The translations under genes and the position numbers were made by a program. From DATMXS01 sp050260275 (GTDB taxonomy: Bacteria > Acidobacteriota > Terriglobia > Bryobacterales > Bryobacteraceae), in the NCBI GenBank assembly GCA_050260275.1, contig JBLNBX010000206.1, positions 1 through 64,000 on the forward strand: a stretch of DNA of 64,000 nt. Reading direction: 5' to 3'. Shown piece by piece: positions 26,446 through 35,800 of this stretch. The notes beneath the pieces are model-generated. The model saw nothing but the letters and a program-made list of their open reading frames with translations, did not search any database and was not told the origin of the DNA. How positions within the stretch are numbered: the first letter of the stretch is position 1; the number at the start of each line of letters is the position of its first letter.

Positions 26446-26957
26446 CAGAAGTTCTCGAGGACGCCGCTCACGATGGCGCGCGCGGCCGCGCGGCTCAGCC
26501 GCTCGAGCGCGACGTCGCTCTCCTCTATGTAGGCGCTCTCGTCGGGGCTGATCTCGTAGCGCTCGCGCACCTCGAAGTTCTGCCGCGAATACAGCACCGC
26601 GCCGGTGGCGCGCTCAGTAAGCGTGACGTTCAGGTGCACGTTCATCTGCACAGTGCTGGAACGCCCGACGTCGGGATTGTAGATGCCGGGAAAAGCCATG
26701 TAGTCGATCACCGCTCCGCTCAGAACAGCGTCGGCCTGTTCCGGATCCGCGACGATCTCGTACCGGGTCCGGGTGATGAACTCACGGGTAATGTCCGCGG
26801 CCAGGCGGTCGGACAGCTTGTATCGCGTCGAGTTGTTCGTGAACGACGTGACGGCGATGGTGTGCAGATTCTTTGGCAGCAGATCCGCGCGTCCGGAGAC
26901 GCGATAGCCGCAGCCGCTGATCGCCAGTGCCAGCAGGGGAACGAGGGCGAGCCTCAC
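26445..26957 (-). CDS. lptE: LPS-assembly lipoprotein LptE
   Basis: The outer-membrane lipoprotein plugs the LptD barrel and helps deliver LPS to the cell surface. The 170-residue protein has a lipobox ISGC (Cys16) followed by GYRVSGRADLLPKNLHTIAVTSFTN, characteristic of LptE, and the later YNPDVGRSSTVQMNVHLNVTL and ALERLSRAAARAIVSGVLENF segments. Its start overlaps the previous stop by four bases and its stop overlaps holA by one, so it is translationally coupled at both ends. It fits the lipid A genes encoded just upstream on the other strand. Confidence 0.9.
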   Translation of the reverse strand: MRLALVPLLALAISGCGYRVSGRADLLPKNLHTIAVTSFTNNSTRYKLSDRLAADITREFITRTRYEIVADPEQADAVLSGAVIDYMAFPGIYNPDVGRSSTVQMNVHLNVTLTERATGAVLYSRQNFEVRERYEISPDESAYIEESDVALERLSRAAARAIVSGVLENF

Positions 26958-27979
26958 TGCGGTCTCCCGGCTCCTTCATGCCCCATGAGGGCATGCGTTA
27001 CCGAAACGGCGTTCTCGGCCATGATGTGGATATTATCGCCCACCAGCCAGAACCAGCACGCGCGCGGGTCGTTGCGGTCCGCGGAGATTGCGCCCACAGC
27101 GATGCCGCTCTGCCCGGCCATGCTCACGATGTTCGGCGGCTCGAGGTCCGCGCCGCGCACGTCGACCTGCGTGGAGCTGAGCGCCTCCTCGAGCGCCTGC
27201 ACCTCCGGGCTTTCTTCGAACTCGGCCCATACGGAGATGCTGTAGCCGTGAAACACGGGCGCCTGAAGCAGCTTCACGGATGGCATCGGCCCGGCGCCGC
27301 CCAACGCCAGCAGCGTGGCCAAGTGGCGCTCGATGCGCATCTCCACGCGCTCCAGCGGTTCGCGCGCCTCCTCGCCGTAGCGGGCCAGCAGGTTGAACGA
27401 CACCTGCTCGCCGTAGATGCGCTTCGGCAGTGTCTTAAACGTGAGCAGGTTGATGGTCTGCTTTTCCAGTTCATCTACTCCGCCGGCCCCGCGCTCGCTG
27501 GCGGGCTCGAAGATGTGCGCCACGACGCGCCGCACGGGCGCGAATTGCCGCAGCCGATCCAGGAACAGCGCCAGCGCGATCGCCGCGGGATGCGCTATCA
27601 CGTGCTTTCCCGCCACCGGCGGTGCGAAGTTGGCCGGCTCGACCGCGGGCGCGCGCAAAAAGGCTCCGGCGTGATCCTCGAAAGCGTAGGTGAGATCCAC
27701 AAAAGCCGGGGGCTGCTCCAGCCTGGCGGCGATCTCAACTGTTTGGCGCGCCGCTTCAGCCGAGCCCGCGAGTATCACGACGCGGGCGCCGGAAAGGTTC
27801 TCTTCGTCGAGTTGCGTCGTAGGCACCGTTTCGCCGGCATCTTCGTCCAGAGCACCGGGCTCTTCCTCGCCCGCGCCGATGAGCCGTGTGCGAATCGGGG
27901 TGCCCGCGAGCAGATCGCGCAGTTCGCGCCCGAGCAGCGAACCGCTTCCGACGATCACTGCGAGAGGAGTGCTATTCAC
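26954..27979 (-). CDS. Catalytically dead aspartate-semialdehyde dehydrogenase homologue
   Basis: The 341-residue protein aligns throughout with the ASADH/ArgC fold: an N-terminal nucleotide-binding region (VIVGSGSLLGREL), the dimerisation-domain motif FEPASERGAGGVDELEKQT, and the C-terminal DNIHIMAENAV. The catalytic Cys of the usual P-N-C-T motif is Ala133 (IAHPAAIAL), and the catalytic His of the usual GHS motif is Tyr246 (HGYS). The Rossmann glycine motif is also altered. It cannot be a normal ASADH. It sits between pssA and lptE, overlapping both by four bases, so a structural or regulatory role in envelope biogenesis is a plausible inference. Confidence 0.8.
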   Translation of the reverse strand: MNSTPLAVIVGSGSLLGRELRDLLAGTPIRTRLIGAGEEEPGALDEDAGETVPTTQLDEENLSGARVVILAGSAEAARQTVEIAARLEQPPAFVDLTYAFEDHAGAFLRAPAVEPANFAPPVAGKHVIAHPAAIALALFLDRLRQFAPVRRVVAHIFEPASERGAGGVDELEKQTINLLTFKTLPKRIYGEQVSFNLLARYGEEAREPLERVEMRIERHLATLLALGGAGPMPSVKLLQAPVFHGYSISVWAEFEESPEVQALEEALSSTQVDVRGADLEPPNIVSMAGQSGIAVGAISADRNDPRACWFWLVGDNIHIMAENAVSVTHALMGHEGAGRPQ

Positions 27980-28863
27980 GTTTTCGCTCCCGTTCCCGCG
28001 CCGTGGTGCAGGCGGCGCCGGATCATGCCGCCGAAGCCCACCAGCACTCCGCTTGAGCAGTATGCGAGCGACAGCGCCAGCAGCACCGGCCGCGGATACT
28101 GCCAGGCCACGTAGATGATGCTTCCGAGTCCGACGACAAGCAGCGGCGTGCGCGGGCGCAGAAGCTGAATATCCTTGAAGCTGCGGTAGCGCCAGCGGCT
28201 GATCATCAGCAGCGAGAGCACCGTCAGAAGCCCCATCCAGGCGAAGCCGAGACGCCAGTCCGAAACCGGCTCACCCGCGAATGCGTACACAACCGCGCCC
28301 ACCAGGGCCGATGCGGCCGGTATGGGCAGGCCCACGAAGTACTTCCTGTCCGGGCGGCCCGGGTTCTTGGGCACCGGGTTCTTCTGGATGTTGAACCGCG
28401 CCAACCGCGCCGCGCCGCACAGCAGGTACAGGAACGGCACGAACAATCCGAGTGCGCGCGCGTTGTCGCGAAATGGAACGTCCAGCCCGGCGAGGGCGGG
28501 CTGAATCCCCCACGCGTACGCGAGCACAGCGGGAGCGAGGCCAAACGTTATGACGTCGGCCAGCGAGTCCATTTCCCGGCCGAAGTCGCTGGTGGTGTTC
28601 GTAAGCCGCGCTATGCGGCCGTCCAGTCCGTCCAGAAGGAACGCCCATCCTAGCGCCAGAGCCGCGACCGAAAAACTCGGATTCGGCCCCGTGAACCCAC
28701 CGGCGATGAGCGTAGAGGCCTGGAACGATTTCATGATCGACAGGAAACCAAGAAAAATGTTCCCCGCCGTGAACAGCGTCGGAAGAGCGTACGCGGCGCG
28801 GCGGCGCCTGCTTTCTTCGAGTGCCTGCTGGTCGCGATTGAGCGATTTCGCGGGTCCGCTCAC
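27976..28863 (-). CDS. pssA: CDP-diacylglycerol-serine O-phosphatidyltransferase
   Basis: Makes phosphatidylserine from CDP-diacylglycerol and serine in the inner membrane. The 295-residue protein carries the CDP-alcohol phosphatidyltransferase signature LDGLDGRIARLTNTTSDFG followed by REMDSLADVITFG, with multiple membrane segments before and after. The start is the GTG at 28863: it overlaps the psd stop as GTGA and has GGGAGGTGA seven bases upstream. The longer frame to 28938 lies inside psd. Product and substrate relations with psd, directly upstream in the operon, are obvious: serine head group is added, then decarboxylated. Confidence 0.93.
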   Translation of the reverse strand: MSGPAKSLNRDQQALEESRRRRAAYALPTLFTAGNIFLGFLSIMKSFQASTLIAGGFTGPNPSFSVAALALGWAFLLDGLDGRIARLTNTTSDFGREMDSLADVITFGLAPAVLAYAWGIQPALAGLDVPFRDNARALGLFVPFLYLLCGAARLARFNIQKNPVPKNPGRPDRKYFVGLPIPAASALVGAVVYAFAGEPVSDWRLGFAWMGLLTVLSLLMISRWRYRSFKDIQLLRPRTPLLVVGLGSIIYVAWQYPRPVLLALSLAYCSSGVLVGFGGMIRRRLHHGAGTGAKT

Positions 28864-29465
28864 CGGCTCACCTCCCGGCGCGCGATGATGCTCTCGCCGG
28901 CCCGGACGCGGCGGCCGGGAACCACTTCGATCTTCCACTCAGGGCCGAGCATCACGTCCACGCGCGAGCCAAACTTGATCAGTCCCACGCGCTCGCCGGC
29001 CTCAACATGGTCGCCCGGGCGCTTGTTGAACACGATACGCCGCGCGATGAGACCCGCCACCTGCTTGAACGCCACCTCGGTGCCGCCGCCGCGAATCACC
29101 ACCAGGTTCTGCTCGTTGACGTCGCCGCACTCGTCGCGCTGCGCGGGCTTGAAGGCGCCCTTCGTGTACTTCACGCGCTCGATGGTTCCCCCAATGGGCG
29201 CGCGGTTCACATGGACGTCGAAAACATTCATAAAGATGCTGATCCGCGTTAGCCCACCTTCGGGCCTGACCGCGGTCACCTTGCCGTCCGCCGGCGAAAC
29301 GGCCACGTCTCCCGGCGGCGTAGTGCGGTCAGGATCGCGAAAAAACCAGGCGCAGAATGCCGCAGGCGCTAGCAGCGGCAGCCCAAATGCGGGTCCGGCG
29401 AGAACAGATACCGCGAGCGCGCCCGCGCTGAACGCGAGCGCGTAGTAAATGCCGTCAACAACCAT
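28860..29465 (-). CDS. psd: Phosphatidylserine decarboxylase (short, archaeal-type proenzyme)
   Basis: Converts phosphatidylserine to phosphatidylethanolamine using a pyruvoyl cofactor. The 201-residue protein belongs to the short PSD form: two N-terminal hydrophobic segments, FFRDPDRTTPPGDVAVSPADGKV, ISIFMNVFDVHVNRAPIGG, and the self-cleavage site GLIKFGSRVDV, where Gly-Ser is split to give the pyruvoyl group. It lies 16 bases after the M20 peptidase gene and overlaps pssA by four bases. Confidence 0.93.
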   Translation of the reverse strand: MVVDGIYYALAFSAGALAVSVLAGPAFGLPLLAPAAFCAWFFRDPDRTTPPGDVAVSPADGKVTAVRPEGGLTRISIFMNVFDVHVNRAPIGGTIERVKYTKGAFKPAQRDECGDVNEQNLVVIRGGGTEVAFKQVAGLIARRIVFNKRPGDHVEAGERVGLIKFGSRVDVMLGPEWKIEVVPGRRVRAGESIIARREVSR

Positions 29466-29481
29466 TCTTTGCCCTATTCTC

Positions 29482-30618
29482 TCAGATCGCCTGTATGAGC
29501 TTCGCGAGCAGCGCAGTCCGCTCTGGCAGCCGCTCTATCACGACGTGCTCGTGCGCGGCATGCGCGCCATCGCCCACCGGACCGAGCCCGTCGAGCGTCG
29601 GCACGCCCAGCGCGGCCGTGAAGTTGCCGTCGGACCCGCCGCCGCTCAGCGTCTCGCCGAGTTCCAGGCCGAGCTCGCCGGCAGCTTTCTGCGCAAGCGC
29701 AAACAGCCCTTCCGACACGCGCCGTTCCATCGGCGGCCGGTTCAGACCGCCCGTAACTTCGATGCTGCATCGCGGATCGAACGGCTTGAGCGCGCGGAAC
29801 TTCCGCTCCACCTCCTCGGCCTGTCCGAGTTCGACAATTCGCATGTCGCACTCCACCCGCGCCTCGGCCGCCACAACATTCACGCGCGAGCCGCCAGATA
29901 TAAGGCCGGGGTTGACCGTGATCCCGCGGGCGGTATCGCTGAACCCGGCGATCACCTCGATCTGCTTCGCCAATTCGACGATCGCGCTCGCGCCGGCGGA
30001 GAAGTTAAGGCCGGAGTGCGCCGCGCGCCCGCGCACCGTTACGACGTAATCGCCGATTCCCTTGCGGGCCGTCTTCAGCTTGCCCTCCAGACCTTCGGCG
30101 GGCTCCAACACCAGCACGGCGTTGCTGCCGCGGGCCGTCTCTTCCGTGAGAGCGCGCGACGATTCGCTGCCGGTTTCCTCGTCGGAGTTGAGCTGTAGGA
30201 CAACATTCCTGCGAACCTTCACGCCCAGGTCGCACAACGCGCGCGCGGCGAAGATGAGCATCGCGATACCGGCTTTCATGTCGAGAACGCCGGGACCGTG
30301 CAGGCACACGCCGTCGTCGCGGAAGGGCATCGTCTTCAGGGTTCCCACGGGCCACACGGTATCCGAGTGGCCCAGGCACATGATGCGCCCATCCTTGTCC
30401 TGCCCGGGCAGGTCGAACTCGCATTGCAGGTGCGGGCCGTAGCGGCCGCCGGGAAGCGTCCGCACCCGCCCCAGTCCGGAAAGGCGGTCGGCCACCAGCT
30501 CGACGAAACGGCCGACGGCTTGGGCGTCATCGGTAGGGGATTCGCATTCCACCAGTTCGCGGCACAACTCGGTCAGGCCGGCCACGTTTTCGCGCGCGTG
30601 TTCGAGCAAGGCGTCCAT
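29482..30618 (-). CDS. M20-family metallopeptidase (carboxypeptidase G2-like)
   Basis: The 378-residue protein is a cytosolic two-zinc peptidase or deacylase. Metal-site motifs are [27 protein letters not shown] and the C-terminal AHAAHEHV. The insertion dimerisation domain is recognisable at about residues 185-290 ([16 protein letters not shown]). The order and lengths resemble glutamate carboxypeptidase (CPG2). The absence of a signal peptide suggests cytoplasmic action. It is the first gene of the envelope operon. Its ATG is only 27 bases from the divergent fabZ start, and a TATATC box lies nine bases upstream, so its mRNA is probably leaderless or nearly so. Confidence 0.88.
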   Translation of the reverse strand: MDALLEHARENVAGLTELCRELVECESPTDDAQAVGRFVELVADRLSGLGRVRTLPGGRYGPHLQCEFDLPGQDKDGRIMCLGHSDTVWPVGTLKTMPFRDDGVCLHGPGVLDMKAGIAMLIFAARALCDLGVKVRRNVVLQLNSDEETGSESSRALTEETARGSNAVLVLEPAEGLEGKLKTARKGIGDYVVTVRGRAAHSGLNFSAGASAIVELAKQIEVIAGFSDTARGITVNPGLISGGSRVNVVAAEARVECDMRIVELGQAEEVERKFRALKPFDPRCSIEVTGGLNRPPMERRVSEGLFALAQKAAGELGLELGETLSGGGSDGNFTAALGVPTLDGLGPVGDGAHAAHEHVVIERLPERTALLAKLIQAI

Positions 30619-30627
30619 ATCACCCTT

Positions 30628-30635
30628 GATATAAT
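30628..30635. promoter_or_regulatory. Overlapping divergent -10 boxes for the M20 operon and fabZ
   Basis: TATAAT at 30630-30635 (plus strand) lies ten bases before the fabZ ATG. TATATC at 30628-30633 (minus strand) lies nine bases before the M20 ATG. The whole spacer is 27 bases, so both promoters must overlap, and any -35 elements lie inside the opposing gene. This could make the two operons mutually exclusive. Confidence 0.5.
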
Positions 30636-30645
30636 ACGAGATCCC

Positions 30646-31116
30646 ATGGAAACCTTAGACATACAGGCGATTCAGCAGATACTGCCGCACCGTTACCCGT
30701 TCCTGCTCGTGGACCGCATCGTGGAGCTCGAAGAGGAACGCATCGTGGGCATCAAGAATGTCACGATCAACGAACCGTTCTTCTCCGGCCATTTTCCCGA
30801 GTTTCCCGTCATGCCCGGCGTTCTCATCGTTGAAGCGATGGCGCAGGTGGCGGGCGTCCTGCTGTTGAAATCGCTCGGATCGAAGCAATCGGCGGTCTTT
30901 CTGGCTTCGATCGACAATGCCAAGTTCCGGCGGCCTGTTGTTCCTGGCGATCAGTTGCGCATCGAAACGAAGGTGAGCCGGCGCAAGGCTACGGTCGCGA
31001 AGATGTTCGGCACGGCCACGGTGGACGGCAAGGTTGTTGCCGAGGCTGAGGTGATGTGCAAGCTGGCCGACACTGCGGCGGCGCCGGCGCAGGAAGCGGC
31101 GGTGCAGCGCGGCTGA
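30646..31116 (+). CDS. fabZ: 3-hydroxyacyl-[acyl-carrier-protein] dehydratase
   Basis: Dehydrates beta-hydroxyacyl-ACP in fatty acid synthesis and competes with lipid A acylation for 3-hydroxyacyl-ACP. The 156-residue protein has the hot-dog motifs [13 protein letters not shown] (catalytic His), [29 protein letters not shown] (catalytic Glu helix) and [12 protein letters not shown]. The upstream open frame overlaps the M20 gene and is not part of the protein. It is coupled to lpxA by a four-base gap. Confidence 0.95.
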   Translation: METLDIQAIQQILPHRYPFLLVDRIVELEEERIVGIKNVTINEPFFSGHFPEFPVMPGVLIVEAMAQVAGVLLLKSLGSKQSAVFLASIDNAKFRRPVVPGDQLRIETKVSRRKATVAKMFGTATVDGKVVAEAEVMCKLADTAAAPAQEAAVQRG

Positions 31117-31120
31117 GCGG

Positions 31121-31897
31121 ATGCCTGTACACCCCACCGCTATCGTCGATCCTTCGGCGCGCATCGATGCGTCCGCCGAAGTCGGGCCATACTCGGTAAT
31201 CGGCGCGGATGTCCAGATAGGCGCGCGCACGCGTCTGATGGGGCATGTGTTTCTGGAAGGGCCGCTCACGATCGGCGAGGACAACATCTTCTTCCCTTAC
31301 TCCACGGTGGGCGTCGCTCCGCAGGATCTTAAGTACAAGGGCGAGCGTTCTGAAACGCGCATCGGCAACCGTAACCGCATCCGCGAGTTCGTCACCATCC
31401 ATCGCGGTACCGAGGGCGGCGGGATGGTCACGGAGATCGGCGATGATAACCTCCTGATGGCTTACGTTCACGTCGCGCATGACGTACGCATCGGCAACCG
31501 CACCATTCTCGGCAACGCGGTTACGTTCGCCGGCCACGTCACAGTGGGCGACTGGGCTGTCATCGAGGCGTTCAGCGGCGTTCACCAGTTCTGCCGCATC
31601 GGGCGGCACGCGTTTGTTGGAGGCTACAGCGTGATCACGCGCGACGTGCTCCCGTACTCGATGACCGTGACCGAGCGTGAGGCGAAGACGTTCGGCAGCA
31701 ATCGCGTCGGGCTCGAACGGCGCGGCTTCAGTGAAGTCTCGCGCGAGGCCCTACATAAGGCGTTCCGGCTGCTGACGCGCGCCGGGCTGAACACGTCGCA
31801 GGCCATCGAGCGCATCCGCGCCGAGGTGCCGCAGGTGCCCGAAGTGGAAGAACTCCTGGCCTTCATCAACTCCTCCGAACGCGGGTTCATAAAATGA
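31121..31897 (+). CDS. lpxA: UDP-N-acetylglucosamine acyltransferase
   Basis: Adds the 3-O-hydroxyacyl chain to UDP-GlcNAc, the first step of lipid A synthesis. The 258-residue protein is a left-handed beta-helix with hexapeptide repeats and the LpxA active-site His in YVHVAHDVRIGN. The C-terminal helical domain (GLERRGFSEVSREALHKAFRLL) is characteristic and distinguishes it from LpxD. It follows fabZ by four bases, the common fabZ-lpxA arrangement. Confidence 0.95.
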   Translation: MPVHPTAIVDPSARIDASAEVGPYSVIGADVQIGARTRLMGHVFLEGPLTIGEDNIFFPYSTVGVAPQDLKYKGERSETRIGNRNRIREFVTIHRGTEGGGMVTEIGDDNLLMAYVHVAHDVRIGNRTILGNAVTFAGHVTVGDWAVIEAFSGVHQFCRIGRHAFVGGYSVITRDVLPYSMTVTEREAKTFGSNRVGLERRGFSEVSREALHKAFRLLTRAGLNTSQAIERIRAEVPQVPEVEELLAFINSSERGFIK

Positions 31898-31990
31898 GGT
31901 GTTCTCGAGGGCCGCATCCGGCGCCGTGCGCCGCACCATCTGCGGGTGGGAGTCGGCGTGCAGCGGCCCCCGGGCCGCCGGAACTGACGT

Positions 31991-32806
31991 ATGCGCTATG
32001 GTCTGATCGCCGGTAACGGCCGCTTCCCCATCCTCGCTCTCAAGGAGGCGCGCAAGCTCGGCCACGAGGTGGTCGTCATTGCCATCGAGCAGGAAGCCTC
32101 GCCCGAGGTGGAGAGCCTCGCCGCCCGCTGTCATTGGATCTCCATAGGCCAACTCGGAAAGCTCATCGACTTGCTGAAGCAGGAATCCGTCAGCGAAGTC
32201 GTCATGGCCGGCCAGGTGAAGCACACGCAGCTCTTCTCGGATATCAAGCCCGACTGGAAGCTCGCGAAGCTGCTCTTCTCGCTCGAGCGCCGCAATACCG
32301 ACGCGCTCATCGGCGGCATCGCGGGCGTGCTCGCGAAGGAAGGCATACGGCTGGTGGACTCCACCGGGCTGCTCAAGCCGCTGCTTGCATCCGAAGGTCC
32401 GATGACGCGGCGCAAGCCGTCGCCGGAAGAACAGCGCGATATCGACTACGGACGGCGCATCGCAAACGCGCTCTCAGGGTTCGATATTGGACAAAGCGTG
32501 GCGATCTCCGAAGGCGCGTGCGTAGCGGTCGAGGCCATGGAAGGCACCGATGCCATGCTGCGCCGAGCCGCAAGCCTTGTCAACGGCCGCGCCCTGCGCC
32601 TCGTGAAGGCGAGCCGCCGCCGCGAGCACCTGCTCTTCGACGTTCCCGTAACCGGTCCAGGCACCATCGAAACCATGCTCGAGACGCACACAACGGTGCT
32701 CGCCGTCGATGCCGGCCGCACGCTCATGCTGGATCGCGAGCAGATGCTCGAGCGCGCCGACGCCGCCGGCCTCGCCGTTATCGGTTACGCGCCCGAGCCG
32801 CGTTAG
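31991..32806 (+). CDS. lpxI: UDP-2,3-diacylglucosamine pyrophosphatase LpxI
   Basis: Hydrolyses UDP-2,3-diacylglucosamine to lipid X in species that lack LpxH. The 271-residue protein begins YGLIAGNGRFPILALKEAR and has the LpxI C-terminal signature SVAISEGACVAVEAMEGTDAMLRRA followed by FDVPVTGPGTIETM and VIGYAP. It is the third gene of the lipid A operon, 93 bases after lpxA; that gap holds GC-rich sequence but no gene I can support. lpxB, lpxD and lpxC are not in the window. Confidence 0.93.
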   Translation: MRYGLIAGNGRFPILALKEARKLGHEVVVIAIEQEASPEVESLAARCHWISIGQLGKLIDLLKQESVSEVVMAGQVKHTQLFSDIKPDWKLAKLLFSLERRNTDALIGGIAGVLAKEGIRLVDSTGLLKPLLASEGPMTRRKPSPEEQRDIDYGRRIANALSGFDIGQSVAISEGACVAVEAMEGTDAMLRRAASLVNGRALRLVKASRRREHLLFDVPVTGPGTIETMLETHTTVLAVDAGRTLMLDREQMLERADAAGLAVIGYAPEPR

Positions 32807-32837
32807 CAGCGCCGCGCTCCTGGCCGCCCGCAACCGC

Positions 32838-35800
32838 TTAATCCGCGCGCGCCGCCAGTCGCGAGATCAGGCGCACTGGTGGGCGCGTGTTGTATTTCTC
32901 TCGCCAAAGGCGGTGGGCGGGCGTGTCCGGGAAACGCTCGCTGGCCGGATACGGATACGACGACATGCCGTGGAACGGCAGAGGCTCAACCGACTCCGCG
33001 AAGGCGGTGTTGAGATCTCCGTCCTTAGACCATCCGTCAATCCGCAGCAGAAAATCGCGTTTCCATCCCGCCGGCAGCGGCGGCAGCGAACGCGCGTCGA
33101 ACTCCAGGCGTATCTCATCGCCCGGTCCCATGATGACGTAGCGGTCATCGGCAGCGAGGATAAGGTCGTGAACGTCGCCGTAGCGCGTGTACTTGCCCGG
33201 AGCCTGGTCCCACGGAGCCGCCGGCGTCCACTGCGAGTACTCGAAGTACTCCGGCTGCTCGCGCGTAGCGTGCACGACGTTGCGCGAGAAGCCGCGCAGG
33301 CGGAGATCCGCCGCGAGCGCCTTCGCCTCGGTCATGCGCACCGGCGGCGACGCGGTTTCCTCGCTGAGGAAGATGCGGTCCCAATAGACGCAGAGGTTCG
33401 TAACTATGCGCACCTCGCGCGACGCCGAGAGGAACTTGCCGGTCAGGTCCACGACTATCGTCTTCGGCGTACCCGATGGGATGCCCATGTCCTCTATCAC
33501 CGTGCGCCAGTTGCCCGAGGCATCCTTCACCTGAACGGACGGAAAAACCAGCGGCCGGTTTCCGGTCTGTGCGGCGTTGAGGAACGTGCTGCCGTCGGCC
33601 CAATCCACCCACCCGCTCATCACCAGCACCGCGCGGTTGTCCGGCGCGGCGGAGCCGAAATCGAGGTCGAGCGTGTGAGTCTCGGCCTGTCCCATGAGGT
33701 CGCGCCTGAAGGTGGGATACACACCGTCGAGACGCAGAAGTTTCGAGCGCACGTCTATGCCGTCCTGCCGCGCGGCCACGGGATAGACGCGCCGCTTCAC
33801 TCCGAACAGCCGGAATTCAGGGAACGGCGGCGACTTGAACTTGTCATTCGTGAACAGCTCGACGTCCGCCGGGTGATCGGCCGCGATCAGCCGCGCCTCG
33901 TCCAGATACGTGACCTCGCGCAGCTCCTCCGTGATACGGATGTCAAACCGTCCGTTGCGCTCGGAGAGCGCGCCGCCGGGCAGGTGTATGTACTCGTCGT
34001 GATCTACCGGGAAGTAGCTGCCGTCGCCCGAACTCGCACCCAGCGGCGCTGTCCCGAGCACGTCGCCGATGTACTGGAACCTGTTCCCGTTCCAGGTGAA
34101 GATCATCGGGCACGAGCCCGACAGCCTCGGCGCTTCCTTGAGAGCTGCCACCTGCAGCGCCTTCTGGTCCGTTTCGTTCTGTATCAGCCCGTTCGGCCAC
34201 AAAACGCGTACCGTGTCCGCCTGCGAGCGCCCGCGCAGCCCGAACAGCAGCGGAACCCCACGATAGATCTTCTTTTGATACTGCCGGCCGGCCTTGATCT
34301 CGACTTCGGTATCGCCCGCCAGCTTCAGATTCTTGAGACCCGTCAGCGAAATGCTGATCCAGTTGTTCTTCGTTTCCGTACGGTTGAGCGCAAGCTCCAC
34401 CGTTCCCGCCGGGGTCACGACCGCGAGGTCCAGCCTGCCATCTCCGTCGAAATCGGCGGAAACTATCGCCGCCGCTTCGGGCAGTCCCGGGGCGGAGCGG
34501 CCCTGCGCAAACGCTCCGGCGCGCCCTTCGTTCCGGTAGGCCACGCCGCCCGCGATGAGATCCTCTATGCCGCGGTTCTCGACATCGGCAAACAGCGCTC
34601 GGCCTTTCACCGCAGGCGCGCTCACCGCCGAAAAACGCCCTTTCTGGCTGACTGCGATTCCGGGCCCGCCAGCGGCTGACCACGCGAGGTCCGTCCAACT
34701 GTCGTTGTCCACATCGATGGCCTGCAGCGCGCGTGCGCCTGCGGGAACGGCGTCGAGCGGCTCCGCCGTATACACGCCCCTCATGCGGTCGCGGTATAGC
34801 ACTCCGGGGCGGTCCGCGTAGGAAACCGCCAGGTCCCACCCCTTCGAGTCAGGCACGACCCGGAACGTCACAGCAGCGATCGCCCTGCCCTTTTCGAACG
34901 AGAACTTCGCTTCTGCAAATTTGCCGCCGCCCTCGTTGCGAAGCAGCACGGAGCGCGCTCCGAGCAGCATCAGGTCCGCATCGTACTCGTGGTCGTAGTC
35001 GAGCCAGACCGCCGTCTCGTAGTCGCCGCCGGGAAGTTCCGCGGCGTGTTTCTCGAACCTGCCTTTCGCGTTGCGATAGATGGACGCGCCGGAGGCCGTC
35101 ACGACGCACAGGTCCGCAAGGCCGTCGTTGTCGAAATCGCCAACCGCGATCGCGCGCACGTCCTTGATGCCCTGCAGGCCAGAGTTCGCCACGGGAGCCG
35201 TGCCTGCGGCATACACGAGGATGCCGTTCCTGGACCATACGATCAGGCTGGTCTTACCGCCGCCGTCGAGGTCTATCAACTCCATTCCGGCAGTGGCGGC
35301 GTCCGCGCTGCCGGGCAGCCGCCTGGTCTCGAAGGCGAGCGCCGCTGGAGGCGAGGGATCGTGGCCGGCGCCCTGCGCCTCAACGGGGTCGTATAGCTCG
35401 GCCCAGTAGCACCAATCCATGTCCTCGGAGTCGTCGGCCTCCTTCTGCCGCGCCTTCGCGTCCTGGAACGACGCGAGCGCCTTCTTCGCTTCCTCGTCGC
35501 GGCCGAGCAGGCGATAGATGTTGTAGATCTGGAAACGCGGAGCCACCAGCTTGTCGTCGAGCGCGGCTGCGGTCTCGAACTCCTTCATCGCGTCGGCCTC
35601 GCGGTTGGTGAGGTTGTACATCAAGCCGAGGTTATAGTACGCCACCGGCTCGTCCGGAACCAGCTTAAGGAAACCCTCGAATTGCCTGATGGCGTTCTCG
35701 AACTGAGCCTCGCGCTTGTACGCGATGCCGAGGTTGAACCAGGTGTGCGGGAGTGTGGGGTCCTGCTTCTGCGCCTTCTCCAGTTCGGCTATGGCCTCCC

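Noticed and set aside
32709..34679. Plus-strand open frame of 656 codons
   Set aside because: It is antisense to the TPR/FG-GAP/ASPIC gene; its Arg-rich composition is that of a shadow frame.
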